Assembly (NCBI RefSeq): GCF_003945595.2
Contig: NW_024104351.1
Span: 62,001 to 126,000, forward strand
Source of the DNA: Pipra filicauda
Taxonomy: Eukaryota; Chordata; Aves; Passeriformes; Pipridae
Reading direction: 5' to 3'
DNA length: 64,000 nucleotides
Below, piece after piece: positions 24,990 through 36,700 of this stretch. The translations under genes were made by a program, and so were the position numbers. The notes under the pieces are model-generated. The model ran no database searches, had not been told where the DNA came from, and saw only the letters and a program-made list of their open reading frames with translations. The first letter of the stretch is position 1, and every line of letters starts with the position of its first letter.

Positions 24990-27900
24990 CCAATCAGGTT
25001 TTTCTTATTGGATGTAATAGTGTTATTTGGTTAACAAGAAGAAGAAAATTTTGCCAATTATCACGAATTTTTCCATCGCTAAGCAATAATTAACTAGAAT
25101 GTAAATGAAAAATAAGTTCAACATAACCAAACTCGGCCTTTGTTTCTGTACTACAGTAGCACTGAGCATTACATTCAGCACAAATATTTTGTACTGTGTT
25201 TCTCTTGCTTTGATAGTGTCAAAATAGCTAATGTTCAACCAGTCTATTTTTGAATGAGAAGTATGATAATTTAATTAATGTTTAAAGTCTAGGAGCTGCT
25301 GCGGATCATACATAATCCAATTACTTTTTATTCTATTAGTTTAATAGCAAACCACTTTGCTATAATTACACTTAATCCCCCGATTTTTCTCCTTAGCTGT
25401 TTATCAAGGGTCTGTATGATATCTTTGAGGAAATCATACTGGGATATAATTATCAACAATCCTGAATGGAATTAACGTACTAAAGAGTACTCAGTTGTGA
25501 GAAGTATTTTGTTGTTGGATGGGTTAGTTTGGAAGACGGTTAGAATACAACACAGTTTGAAGTTTCTGAGACACATTCCCTAGAGTTTTTGGGAAGAGGA
25601 GACAACACAGTTGTTTCTCCAACTAGCTGATACTGAACAAAGAAATGCCAAGTTAGAAGCTAAAACTGAATCCAAAAAAGAAGAATTGCAACTAGGCCCT
25701 GAATTATAGATATTAGAAATTACTTCCAGCAGTGTCATAGTCTCATATACATACATCAACTCGGTATTAATATCTGTAATGTTGGAAACCTGACAAACTA
25801 AAGCCATAATTTCATTGTTTTATATGTAAAAGAAGAAGTACATACACAACTGTGTCAGACTCTTAAAATTTGTCAAAGAAATTAGCAAAATTTTTTTTAA
25901 GCAGAAATAGGTGCATTGCATGTAGGATGTTGTATTTGTAGGAATGCCTTTAATCCATCACCTATTCACAGAAGTTCAGCATTAAGTATGGCATTAGATT
26001 ATTAGGGGCATCCCACTGATAGGTTAAATACTGACTTCCTCTACAGTCACATACAAACCCAGCATCTTGCCAGACTTTGAGTCATAAAACACAGAGAATA
26101 AAAAACCTGAAGTACCAGAAAAAACTAGAAAAGAAATGCCTACTGTTGAGATTCTCACATTGCTAACAAAAAGTGTATTATGTCAGAAGAATGCTCATCA
26201 AATCTTAAAAAAGGTATGGTTCTCTCTGTCTGAAGTTTCTTTCTTTTTAGACCTGTTAATTCTTGCCCAGCCATGTAACAAAATGTGCAATATGAATGCC
26301 TACTGATCCTTAAATAAAAAAGGGAAGAAAGAAAAAGACACTTTGTAACCTTATTTGTATGTGTCAAAAACAAGTTAAGGAAGAAGTCACATAATTTTCT
26401 TTTCAATTTGATAGCCGAAATGCTGTGTTGAGATGTAGCAGAAAAAAACCGGTTTTTTTCTTCTAACAGAGTAACACATGTCACATGGGATACTGTAACA
26501 TATACCTATTTTTACAAGTTATTTTTCATGGTTATAGGTAAAGGAGCCTGGAAGATCACATCACATGGAGGGTTTTGAATCTGTTCCCTGTTCTAGAAGT
26601 AATGTGTAGTAAAGGAGGGAGTAAATTCACTGCTAATTTTATTTTCATAACCTTATATAATCCTTTGAAATATGGACACCACATATCCCCACCCCAGCCA
26701 AATCTGCAGTTGGTGTAATGGAAAAGCCTAGATTCGCCCCTCCTTTTCTGAAGTAGGGTAAATGTCAAGGTAGGCTCCTTTACTAGTCAAGACAGCCAAA
26801 GTCAGGGGTATCTTGAACAACACATATTTTCATCATTCTCCATTGACTCCAGTGAGAGCTGAGTATGAGCTAAAGTTAATCCGAACTTTAAACTTCAGCC
26901 TTAGATTTGTCCAGGCTGAATCCGAAGGCCATGATTCATCAGCAGTCTGTCATGATTGCTTTAGATCAAAAGATTAGAATTTTCTGGGTTGTATGTCCTG
27001 CTATGTTGTTTTTCAGTCTTTGACTTTCTGTTGGACAGTGGACAGACAGGATATTATGGGTTCATTTCATTACTTTTGTTTCAGGGACATAATTTTTATT
27101 CTAAAAGCTTGCCTGGAAACAAGTGTGTTTATGTAAGTTTGACTCAGGAGAGACAATGTGAAATCCCGAAGAAAAAAAGATTTTTTGGATACATAAAATA
27201 TTTTAGCAGATATTTACTGAGAAAAATTTAGAATTTATTTCTCACAAATATATACACCAGTTTTACTCCAATCTCTATCCTGGAAAAAACTGGGACACTT
27301 ATTTTTTGTCCCTCTTTCATTCATAAATACATATGACTACTTCATTAGCACCCTCTTACTACTGTAGCTTCCCATATATATATGTATATATGTGTATTTA
27401 ACCCCCTATTATAATGGAAGTGAAATTCATAGTCTTTCATTTGTTCCTCACTGTGGAAAGATGCCAAACTACCACTGATTTTACTGTTTTATATTTTGTT
27501 GTTGAAGCTGCTTTCTCCCATTCTTTCCAAATAGGAAATGCTGAAATTGAAAATGAAATCAATTTAGGACATCAAACAACATGCAGGGGAAAAGACAAAG
27601 CTTTTGATGAGTTAAAAAGTGAGGCTGATGTAAAGGAAAAGAGTCACTTGTCACTTCAAATTTCAAACTTCCTAATGAGGTGATATGAGGGTCTGACTAT
27701 CAAAGTGGAAATTATATCACCTGACAGTTTGATGTCATCCATGTCCATATTTTATTGAAGGAAATTTGAGTATGAAAAAAGTAGAGTTGGTATTGATTAT
27801 GATCAAAAAGCTTCTGGTCAGGGTGATGTTGGCTGGCTGTGTCACAGCGGCAATTACACAGCACCAGTCCCTGAAGACTTTCACCTACTTGTTAGATGAA

Positions 27901-28273
27901 ATCAATAATACCCAGAGAAGCACTGAAATGACATTTTAGTGTTCACAAAGAACTTTTACACTTCAGGGCTGCCTTCAAAAAAGTTTAAAACAGTGATGGA
28001 GGGGGAAAATGGAGGGTTCTGTGCAGCAAGCAAAGATGGTTGCTTTCAAACCTAGGTATTAGCTGTCATTCGTGAACAATTCGTGAGAAAGTAAATTGAT
28101 TAAATCAAAAAATCTTAAAATTTAATTTTGATTAATTTAGTACTAGAAAAAAAGATGTATTTAAATATACAGCTGTTTCCTTTATAAAAAGACTTAGGGG
28201 AAGATGCAGAGTGAAATCTGGCAGATAAAGTATGAGTTAGATTGCTTTTAATGCCTCTATTTCAATATTCTGA
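24990..28273. other. AT-rich unique DNA, no gene seen
   Basis: No gene or transposon was recognised. A 109-codon minus-strand frame (26484 to 26155) shows no domain and is of chance length. An AT-alternating tract lies near 27374-27395. Confidence 0.55.
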
Positions 28274-28415
28274 TGGAGATTAGCTCAGTTGGTTAGAATA
28301 TGGTGCTAATAACACCAAGACTGTGGGTTTGATCCCTGTGTGGGCCTTTCACTTCAGAGTTGGACTTGATCCTTGTGGGTCCCTCCCAACTCAGAGTATG
28401 GATCTGATTCTATTA
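28274..28415 (+). mobile_element. tRNA-Ile-derived SINE with CR1-like tail
   Basis: The first 74 bases (28274-28347) resemble tRNA-Ile. An A box TTAGCTCAGTTGG lies at 28280-28292, an anticodon loop CTAATAA (anticodon AAT) near 28306, and a B box GGTTTGATCCC at 28325-28335. The arms are mutated (the acceptor 5' side no longer pairs), so this is not a working tRNA. The head runs into a tail at 28348-28415 that closely follows the 3' end of the CR1 at 14152-14190 (AGTTGGACTTGAT, then CCTT, GGTCCCT and ACTCAG blocks) and stops at a degenerate ATTCTATT. This is the layout of the avian tRNA-Ile/CR1 SINE I know from zebra finch. It would be transcribed by RNA polymerase III and copied by CR1 reverse transcriptase. 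Confidence 0.88.
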
Positions 28416-28533
28416 ATGGACATCCAAAGTCACAAGGCCATCTCCATGTTTTTCTGAAAATTCTCAAATGGAGAGAGTTAGATAATGATACTCAGCTATT
28501 CAAACATGCCAATCAAGGTACTCACTTTCCCCC

Positions 28534-28770
28534 TGTTGTGGTTTAACTCCAATAGCAGCTAAGTCCCACAAAAGGGCTTGCTTACTTCCCCTCAAATGGT
28601 TGCATTGAGAAATGGAAGGAAAGAAGCAGAAAACTTGTGGGTTGAGATGAAAAACAGTTACATAGGTAAAGCAAAAAAACTGTATTTGCAAGCAAAGCAA
28701 AATAAGGAATTAATCCATTACTTCCTATCAGCAGGCAGGTGTTCAGCCACCTCCATACAACTACTATGAA
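28534..28770 (-). mobile_element. Truncated ERVL-like LTR fragment
   Basis: A TGTTGTGGTTTAACTCC terminus at 28534 starts a segment that resembles, from memory, a common avian ERVL-type LTR. It has a GTGGGTTGAGAT block near 28636 and a run ending GCAGGCAGGTGTTCAGCCA near 28731. Similarity stops near 28770, so only one end survives, about a quarter to a third of a full LTR by my estimate. I infer minus orientation because in this family the visible terminus is normally the 3' end of the LTR. No target duplication can be checked because the other end is missing. The small open frames across it are not genes. Confidence 0.72.
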
Positions 28771-31700
28771 GAAAATTAATTGTATCTAAAAGCAGTAAAT
28801 GCCCTTCAATTGCATCATAACTTAGGGAGAAGGCTGGTAAATCCTTGCATTTTGTCTCAGTGCCTGTGTGTTGTGGGAAGCAAGAGATTTTTGCAACCTG
28901 GAATCAATTGCCTGTTTAGAGAGACATTATATAAATCTATATTTCTCCTTTTTTTTTAATGAAAATTCCTTAAGTGTCAGGCTAATGTCAAAACCTTCTT
29001 ATTGAATCTAGGCCAATAAGACCTCTCATATTTTTTGGCATTTTTGATGAGAAAATAAGTTAATCGTAGTTTATTTTTATTGTTGAAGTTAAAATATTTA
29101 TATACTTATTCTTTCTCTTTAAAAAAACAAAGCAAAGATAAAACTAAACCTGAGAAGAACAGAAATATGATTATCAGAATCTTTCCTATTGCAGTGTAAT
29201 GTTATATATGTAATTTAATCCCTGAACATGAGGAAAATACCAAGTTAATCTATTTCTTTTCATATTTGTACATGACTGTGTCATCTAGAGTGCATTTGTT
29301 AGAGAGGTTATTCTCTGATAACTTTTTTCTTCTTCAAGTTGAAAAAGATACTGAAAAACAACATAATATACATACATTCAGTCAGTAGTAATTCAGATTT
29401 GTAACATTGTTTCTCATATGTTAACTCAACAAATCAACCTTTACAAAATGCATGGAGAAATTTAAAATTCTGACTTTTAAGTGAATCTGATTAGATGGAC
29501 AAGTGATATGAAAAGTGTCTAATACCTTACTGAACTGTGGGAGATCTGTCACAGTTCTGCCAGTGGGAACTGAAAAGTCCCATTAATGATCAGCTTCATG
29601 CAATATTTACTGCTGCTACATCAAATGGGTCTGTTTGTTACGTTAACATTGCCAGAGCCAAGAACACTGCTGCCTTACAGACCATTGAACAACAGTAAAT
29701 CAGTCAACTACCCTCTGGAATTACTGCATCTACCAAAAACTTCTCAAGCATCAACAGAATCTGGACTTTCCTAGGTTCTCTAAGGAAGTTCTGTGAAACT
29801 GAAAACAATAGAATTTCTACATGTTTTTTGACAAGCAATTGAGAAGGTGGGAAATAGATTCATTCCTCTTCTTCTTCACTTTCATAAGTCACAAAGACAG
29901 CCTGAAAGGAGATCTCTGGAGTTAAATTTTTCAGTAGAGATTCTTGTTCCTACTTGCTTTTCCCCTTCATAATGTTTAATCAACTATAGGAGACTTAAGA
30001 TGCTTATGCTTAGAGAATTCAGATTTTTTTCCTTTACAGAAACATTAGTACAGGTCTTATAAATAAATATATCTGAGGTTTGCATGGGCATAAACACATT
30101 TGGGTCTTTGAAACCCGTTTTGAGCATGTCCAGTTTCAGTGTTACAGGTGGATACTCCCTTGTTGTCTCCATCACATACCTCCACCATCACAGCCTCTCT
30201 TGGGAGCATGTCTGTAATGGAGTTGTATCTGTCAAACTAGTTATAATAAAACAAAGGCTAAAAAAATCCCCCGAACCAGCAACTCAAAAATTGTGTGCTC
30301 AATTAGCAGTAGAATTTTTTTAAGTACCGGTTTCAAACTGAATTTTGTCTTTTTTTCATTAGCACTTTGAAGAGAGAAATTATTTATTAATGAAGTAACA
30401 ACAAAGCCCTTAGATTAGATGTTAAACATAGAACTTATACAATCTCTCTGACCTATTGTGTAACCAGGGAAGGGCAGGGTTGATACTTTCCTTGGAAAAC
30501 ACAGTGAATAAAATGTATTAATCCCCTCTTCCCTCCAATAGTAAGCAATTCTCCTGTTTTCTTCATAAAGAATAAAGACTTCCAAAAAGTTACTTTAAAG
30601 GCACTCTTTTGATAGTCACCTTTATGAATGATACTATGTTTAAACAAAATTACTTGTTATATAATAAATTAGAATCTTTAAAGTAAAGCAAGAACATGTT
30701 TGCTATGAAATAAACAAGACTATATATTAAAATACTTATTATAATTCTGGATGGGGTTGACTTTTAATTTTGGAATGCAAGTAAAACCATTTTTTGTTCA
30801 AAAACACCTTTGTAGTAAAAATATTATTTTTAGATTTTCATTAAAGAAAATATGTTTGGCCTTTCATGTATTATTTCTTACACAACTAAATCAGGATTCT
30901 ATACATCTACAGGTTGAGGTCTTTTGCATTCACTTTGAATACTAATAGCAGTAGATGGTTGTGTGCACTGAAAAATTGAATCTTAATATACGCCCATCAA
31001 TGAACTAAATCCTCACATCTACTGAACTGGGGGACCAGGAGCAGAACTCTTATACTTTCATGTGTGTCATCAGTAGTGGAGGTGATCCTCAAAAGCACTC
31101 AAGTCCATTTTACCTAGCAAAACAATGTGTACCACTGTCAGTGGTGTTTTGGTTTTGTTTTGGTTTTTTTTGTTTTGGTTTGGTTTGGTTTGGGTTTTTT
31201 TTGTTGTTTGTTTGTTTGTTTTTCAGTGGAAGAACTCTATGCTTTTGAAAAGAAGCTCCTGATCATCTCTACTTACTAAACTTTGGAGGTTACCATTGTG
31301 GAGCAGATAAGTTGCTTGCTAAGCTAGATGTGGTCATCTGGGGCTGCTCAGAATTGTTTAAATAAGCTTACAGAAAGAAAATTTGATTCTAAAGAGGTTC
31401 TCATTTGAAAAAAATTTTGTAGGAGAAGAAGAAGGCATCAAACAGAAAGATTAACATGAAAATGAAAAACTACTAGACATAAAATATTAATTACTTACTG
31501 TCAAGTGCTCCCAACTCTCCATTATTTTTTATTTTATGTTGTCATTTTGCAACCTAAATGTAAATAGAACTTCAAAACAGTTTAAATAAAATATAGAGGT
31601 AATTAATATTTCTTTTGCACCAACATATATGGCTCTGCAAGGCACTAAGCATGTATGGGTTAAGCTCATTTCATTAAATGTGCAAGGGTTGTTGTATTTT

Positions 31701-31979
31701 GCTCCTTGGGAAATATTCTACTGGAATAACTAGTGTCCTGTTTGACATTTTGTGACCATTTTAAAGGAAGAAGCCTCAGGTTAACTGTTATGACTTTGTT
31801 TTGTCACTGATGTGATTTCTGGGAAAAGACAAACATATCATAAACAAAATCAGCATGTAATAATTTTACGGTTTTTTGTGTGTGTGAGATATCCTATGGT
31901 AATATGATTCATATGTGTCTGTATGAGGGCATGTGTGTGTCCATATTTTGTCCCTAAAGAAACAGCACAATCTCAATTG
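28771..31979. other. AT-rich unique DNA, no gene seen
   Basis: This stretch contains a G/T-rich low-complexity tract at 31143-31224, annotated separately, and no recognisable gene. All open frames are below 90 codons without domains. Confidence 0.55.
31143..31224. repeat. (GGTTT)n/(GTTT)n low-complexity tract
   Basis: About 80 bases are almost purely G and T on the plus strand, with GGTTT units passing into TTTG units. It is strand-asymmetric simple sequence. The open frame over it (Phe, Gly, Leu, Val only) is an artefact of this tract. Confidence 0.9.
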
Positions 31980-32140
31980 TAGACAATCTATGGAGATCAT
32001 TTGATCCAGCTCCCTGGCCAAAATCATACCTTACTTTAAGGTCAGAGCAGGTTGCTCAGTGCCTTGTTGAAATTGGTGCCAGATTTAGGAGGTGAACTCT
32101 CAGTGATTTTCTGACAGAGGAAATAGAAGATGAATGAAGT
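31980..32140 (-). mobile_element. Degraded CR1 3' fragment
   Basis: The plus strand reads like the reverse complement of a CR1 3' region: GGAGATCATTTGATCCAGCTCCCTGG-type sequence, then a stretch centred on CAGGTTGCTCAG near 32046 and TTGAAATTGG after it. In intact CR1 copies these blocks occur in the same order. Divergence is high and the ends are uncertain. It appears older than the other CR1 pieces in the window. Confidence 0.6.
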
Positions 32141-32708
32141 TACATCTTTATAAGGACTTTATAAGGAAAGTCTTACACCAGACAGGTGCAATTGGCCATA
32201 ACAGTGGGGAAAGCTACCTCAGAATTTGTCTTATGCTTCACCAAGAAATCCAGACAAGAGATAAAAATCCAAGAGAAAACTAGTTTAACTACCTAAAAAG
32301 CTTACAATTTTACTGCTTTTAAGTTAGCTGTAGAGTTCAGCAGTTCAGAGTTTTACCCAGGTTACTCTAAGTATTGCATTTCATATCAATGTTCATTAAT
32401 TATTCTGATGACAGTGAGCAGCTACCAGTCAGATCCCGAGGTCTTTAATAATTTCTTTTCATTCATTTTTAGAAAGCTTCAAATTAAGTAAAACCATAAC
32501 AATAACCTTCATGTATTTTTGTTTGCTTTTTTGTTTAATCTATAATCCTAATGTGTATAGCATTTAGGTATTCTACAATATTCAGCATCTATGTATTCTA
32601 GAATTTATACAGATCTCTGTAAACTTTTAGAATTATTAGTTTGATTTTGCTTGACATTTTTTTTTTGTTTGATTCAGTTTTTTTTTCATAAATATCCTGT
32701 AGTGATTG
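32141..32708. other. AT-rich unique DNA, no gene seen
   Basis: I recognise nothing between the old CR1 piece and the target duplication of the solo LTR. A T-rich run lies near 32659-32688. Confidence 0.55.
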
Positions 32709-33774
32709 CCTTCTGTAGTGGTTTGAACCTTGTTCTCCCCAGAGGCTAAGAGAAGTGGTAGACCCCAAGGGGTGGAAACCCCTGGAAGTTTTGAAGTTCT
32801 GCCCAATGGACGCTCCTGCAGAAATGTAAACATATTTGTAGAGGAGAGGTGGCCATGTTGTAGAGTTCTGAGCCCCTTGGGGCAGCCCCTGGCCTGCAGG
32901 GACCTGGAACAGCATAAAGCTGGGCTAGGTGCCTGTAGGCCGGGAGATGTTTTGGGCACAGAGCAGCAGCCGACGCTGACCAGAGAAACAGTGGCAGAGA
33001 GCCAGAGATAAGAACCTGATCAGCAGAAGCAACATGCAGCACTGCAGAGGAGACTCCTGGAAGCAGGAAAGGAGAGCTTGAGAGCTACAGAGTTCTTGGG
33101 GGTAAGACTGTACCACACTCCCCCAAAACTCCCTTGAGATCCCTCTTGGAGAAGAGGGACATGGACTCCTATTTTGGAGAGCAGTTTTAGACATGCAGCA
33201 CCGGAGAGAGAGGAGCTGAGAAGCTTCCCGCAGCTGGACCGGGACGGCCAGATGGAATGTTACTGCTGCCACGGTGGCAGCCTGAGAGACAGGGCACAGA
33301 GGCCCTCTAAAGATACCAGACCGTCATGTGTCTTCGTGATATGACGTGGTGATACGACCTTGTCTGGGGTTACGTCCACGGAAGACCCCTCGGTTGTGAG
33401 GCGATGGGGCCGGGGGAGCTTGAATACCTCCCTCGTCTGGCATATCAGCTGCTGCATGATGCTGCCTCAGAAGATGCTGCTGTTCAGAGACTGGAAGGGA
33501 TCTGTCCTTCTTTCCCTCCTGGACTTTTATTTGGAGGGGAGAAGAGATCTGATCCATTGTAAATACATATGTCATGGTAGAGATAGTTTGTGATCATGTG
33601 TATAATGTGATATGGTATTTATTTGTACAGTCATTGTAATATATTTCCCTTTCCCCCACTTTGAGTCTGGTGTGTTTTGTCTGGAAAAACCCATCTCACA
33701 TTAGGTTGAGATGTGGGAGGGGGAATGGAGCTAGGGAATTGGATGTTGGGGCTATCTCAAACCATGACACCTTC
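32709..33774. mobile_element. Complete solo LTR with 5-bp target duplication (LTR-B)
   Basis: The LTR spans 32714-33769 (1,056 bp) and is flanked by the direct repeat CCTTC at 32709-32713 and 33770-33774. Its termini are inverted: TGTAGTGGTTTGA at the left and TCAAACCATGACA at the right, matching at 11 of 13 positions. TG...CA ends, short terminal inverted repeats and a 5 bp target duplication are standard for retroviral integration, and the 5 bp length fits ERVL-type elements in birds. It is GC-richer than its flanks, which opens several overlapping frames of 75-115 codons on both strands; none is a credible gene. No internal gag-pol sequence is attached, so it is a solo LTR. I could not place TATA and poly(A) signals well enough to give a strand. 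Confidence 0.92.
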
Positions 33775-36700
33775 ACAAATTTTACCAAATATATTTGGAT
33801 GTTAAGTTTTCAGTCCAGATTCAGTTAGGCTTTTTGGAAGGTCTGTTATCACCTGCAAAGTCAGCAGGCTTTCTGTGAAATTGTTAGCTGATTTCACACT
33901 GTTCAGTCTTTATATTGTCTAAAAACACATTGAATTTTGTTTGTTGTCACCAGAGGAACTTCTCATTTCAATATTAGCATTCTATCAACATCTTAGTTAA
34001 GCATTTCTTAGACAAGATTAGTAAAGAAAAATATTTGTTTTTTTCTATGGTTTTTAATATAGTTGTAGAAAAGTGAATTGCCTTTTCATTCTAATCTGGA
34101 AAGTAGTGCTTTAATAAAAGAAAAGGTTTTAATTGCAATATGAGCTTTACATGGAGTAAGAACTTGATCAATGAATAATAAATGCAGCTGAAAACCTTAC
34201 ACAGTTTATAGTTTAATTCAGGTGTGCAACCATCCCCATCTGCTAAAATTATTTGTACTTATTGTAGCACAAATGTGAGAAAATTTGTTTGCTTTCTTTT
34301 ATGGTAATTAAATAATTTTGCTCAATGCTGTCATTTCTGAGAAGAGATCTATTTTGTGTAAAATAAAAAAAAATAACCCTGTTGTCAATGTTATCATTAT
34401 GAATATTTAAATAAACAATAATTATTGGAAATTTAGTTTATAGCAAAATGACAATGAATCCTTTTTTGACATCTAAAGTTGCAGAAGGATAGCAGAATGC
34501 CATTACAGAGATGCTGAGTGCATTAGTGCAAAGACAACATTACACTTTAAATTTTTCATGCAGAGTTGCATCAGCAGACCAAAAAATTATTCACATATGA
34601 TATAGCTGCTCAAAAATACATAACTCTTTTGAAGCTCCAAATCATCAATAAAATCAGAGATAATAACATTCAAATGAAGCTTCATTTCTGATTCTTCTGA
34701 TCCTGTTAAAGCAAAACAAAACCTGATACGTGATCGGGAAGACTGAAAATATGTGGCTGTTACCTTTTGTGATGCCTGATTAGCAAATGTTTTCTTTTCT
34801 CTGATTCTCTGTCTCATCTACAGTAACTCCTAAGATGATGGAAGAATGGAGCCACAGATAAAAGCCTCCATTGCCATATAGAAATATTTTGCGGTGAAAG
34901 ACATTCTTCAGCTTCTTAAAGATGTAGATGCACAGTAAATCAGATTAATTGAAATCACTGGGAGACTTTAAATTTTGAACAAACAGCCACTATTCAACCT
35001 TATCTCCTTCATCTTTGCTGTTTCAGAATCTCCGTAGGAAAGTTTTTATGATGTATGGTTGATGGTGTCCTCTTCTCTAGCTCTTGTTCTTCCTCTGGCA
35101 GTACAGTGTTTTAAACAAATGGTCATGACCAAGAGAAGAACAGCTTATCTGAAGAAAACAAATGAAGCATTAGTGTTTCTCTTCACCAGAACACACAGAC
35201 AGAAAAAAGTTACAGTTTCTGTCCGTCATCTCCTGCCATCAGCCATCTCCTGCTGTTTGAGTGGTGAATCATTGCTTTGTGACTGAAGAGTTCTTGCATA
35301 CATCATTGAGAGATGAAGAAAAAAAGGTATGGTATAGTTTATACATTCCAAAAACCTTTTAATTCTTATTTAAATGATAAATTAAATGATCATTTTTTCA
35401 ATCTTTCCATGTTTCTCACATTGCATTTATGGCACTGAAAGCTAGACTCCATTTCCACAGTCATCATCTGAGAACGTGAGGTATCAGTTTTGATTGTTTG
35501 AAAGTTAATCCTCAAAATTTATTTTCAGCCATGATGTTTACTCCCTCCTCACATGAACATATGATCTTGTAAGCAGGTATGTTGTCAAAACTAATAGATG
35601 AGCAAGACTACATTTCTAAATACGAACCATCAGGTGCCTCAGATAACAGGAGTAAGAATCAGCCCAGTAATAAGACAACAGCACCTCCTGAATATCTGTA
35701 TCTACAGGAAGAATGATGCTCTCTAACAGTAATGAGGAGCTGAATTAGCCTATTTCAAAAAATGTGCAACTACAGAGGACATATTGGTTGGCTACTAGAG
35801 AAAAACTGCTACAGCTTGAAAGAAAACCAGAATACCACATCTATGTCTTAAAAATTATGTCAGAAGGGAGGTTATACAATACTAGAATATAACTGCATAC
35901 ATTAATTAGACGTGATTAGCTTCTGATGTTCTAGTAATACTCATTATGCTCGTCTTTCAGGCAAAAGGCTTCAGTAAAAGGTGAAAATAATCAGAGAGGA
36001 AAGTAACTTGTTCTTTTTCATTATTCCCTCCCAAACAAATCACAGGTAAAGTCTGTTAGACTGTTAGATCCTTGGATCAGGAACAACAGTTTCCTAAACG
36101 TTTGATACAGTGCTGGACACAGCTTAATCCTGTTATATTAAAACAATAAAATCCTCACAAGCAAAAAATTCACTGAGAGATTCAGGAATGAGTAATTTGC
36201 AATAAAACAGATTACAGGGTTATGACTCCTCAAATATTTTTTTTTTTCAGAATATTCAGTATAAATACATTAAATAGTTTTCTAGTCTGAAAGTGTAGAT
36301 GCTGTATACAAGTAATATAACCAGTATCTGATAATAATGGCAGCAAGAATTTGACTGATTAAAGACTTCAAAATGGTCTAGACATCTGAAAAAGCAAAGT
36401 AATTTTAAAATGTGTGAAGTGTTTTCTTTCAGCACATCCTCATTATTAGACAAACATTGTTTGGGCATCTTCTCGTATATTGATCCTGGAATATATGTGA
36501 GTTTCCATTCATTTTAATAACAATAAGACTTTGGAATAAAACACAGAAATTCTCTCTATTTCTAGGAACCAGAGAAAGACTCTTTTATATTTAAGTGGAT
36601 GGTCAGTTTTGTAGCTGAAAATTATTCAAAATTTCGTCATTCAGACAGGAGCAACTTCTGTGCAGGCAGCTAAACTGTAGTAATATTTTGAAAGTGGCCA

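Noticed and set aside
28274..28347. A functional tRNA-Ile gene
   Set aside because: The acceptor stem no longer pairs, several stem positions are mutated, and a CR1-like tail follows directly, so it is a SINE head.
32730..33272. Several overlapping frames of 90-115 codons on both strands
   Set aside because: They lie wholly inside a GC-richer solo LTR, which has few stop codons; LTRs of this kind do not encode proteins.
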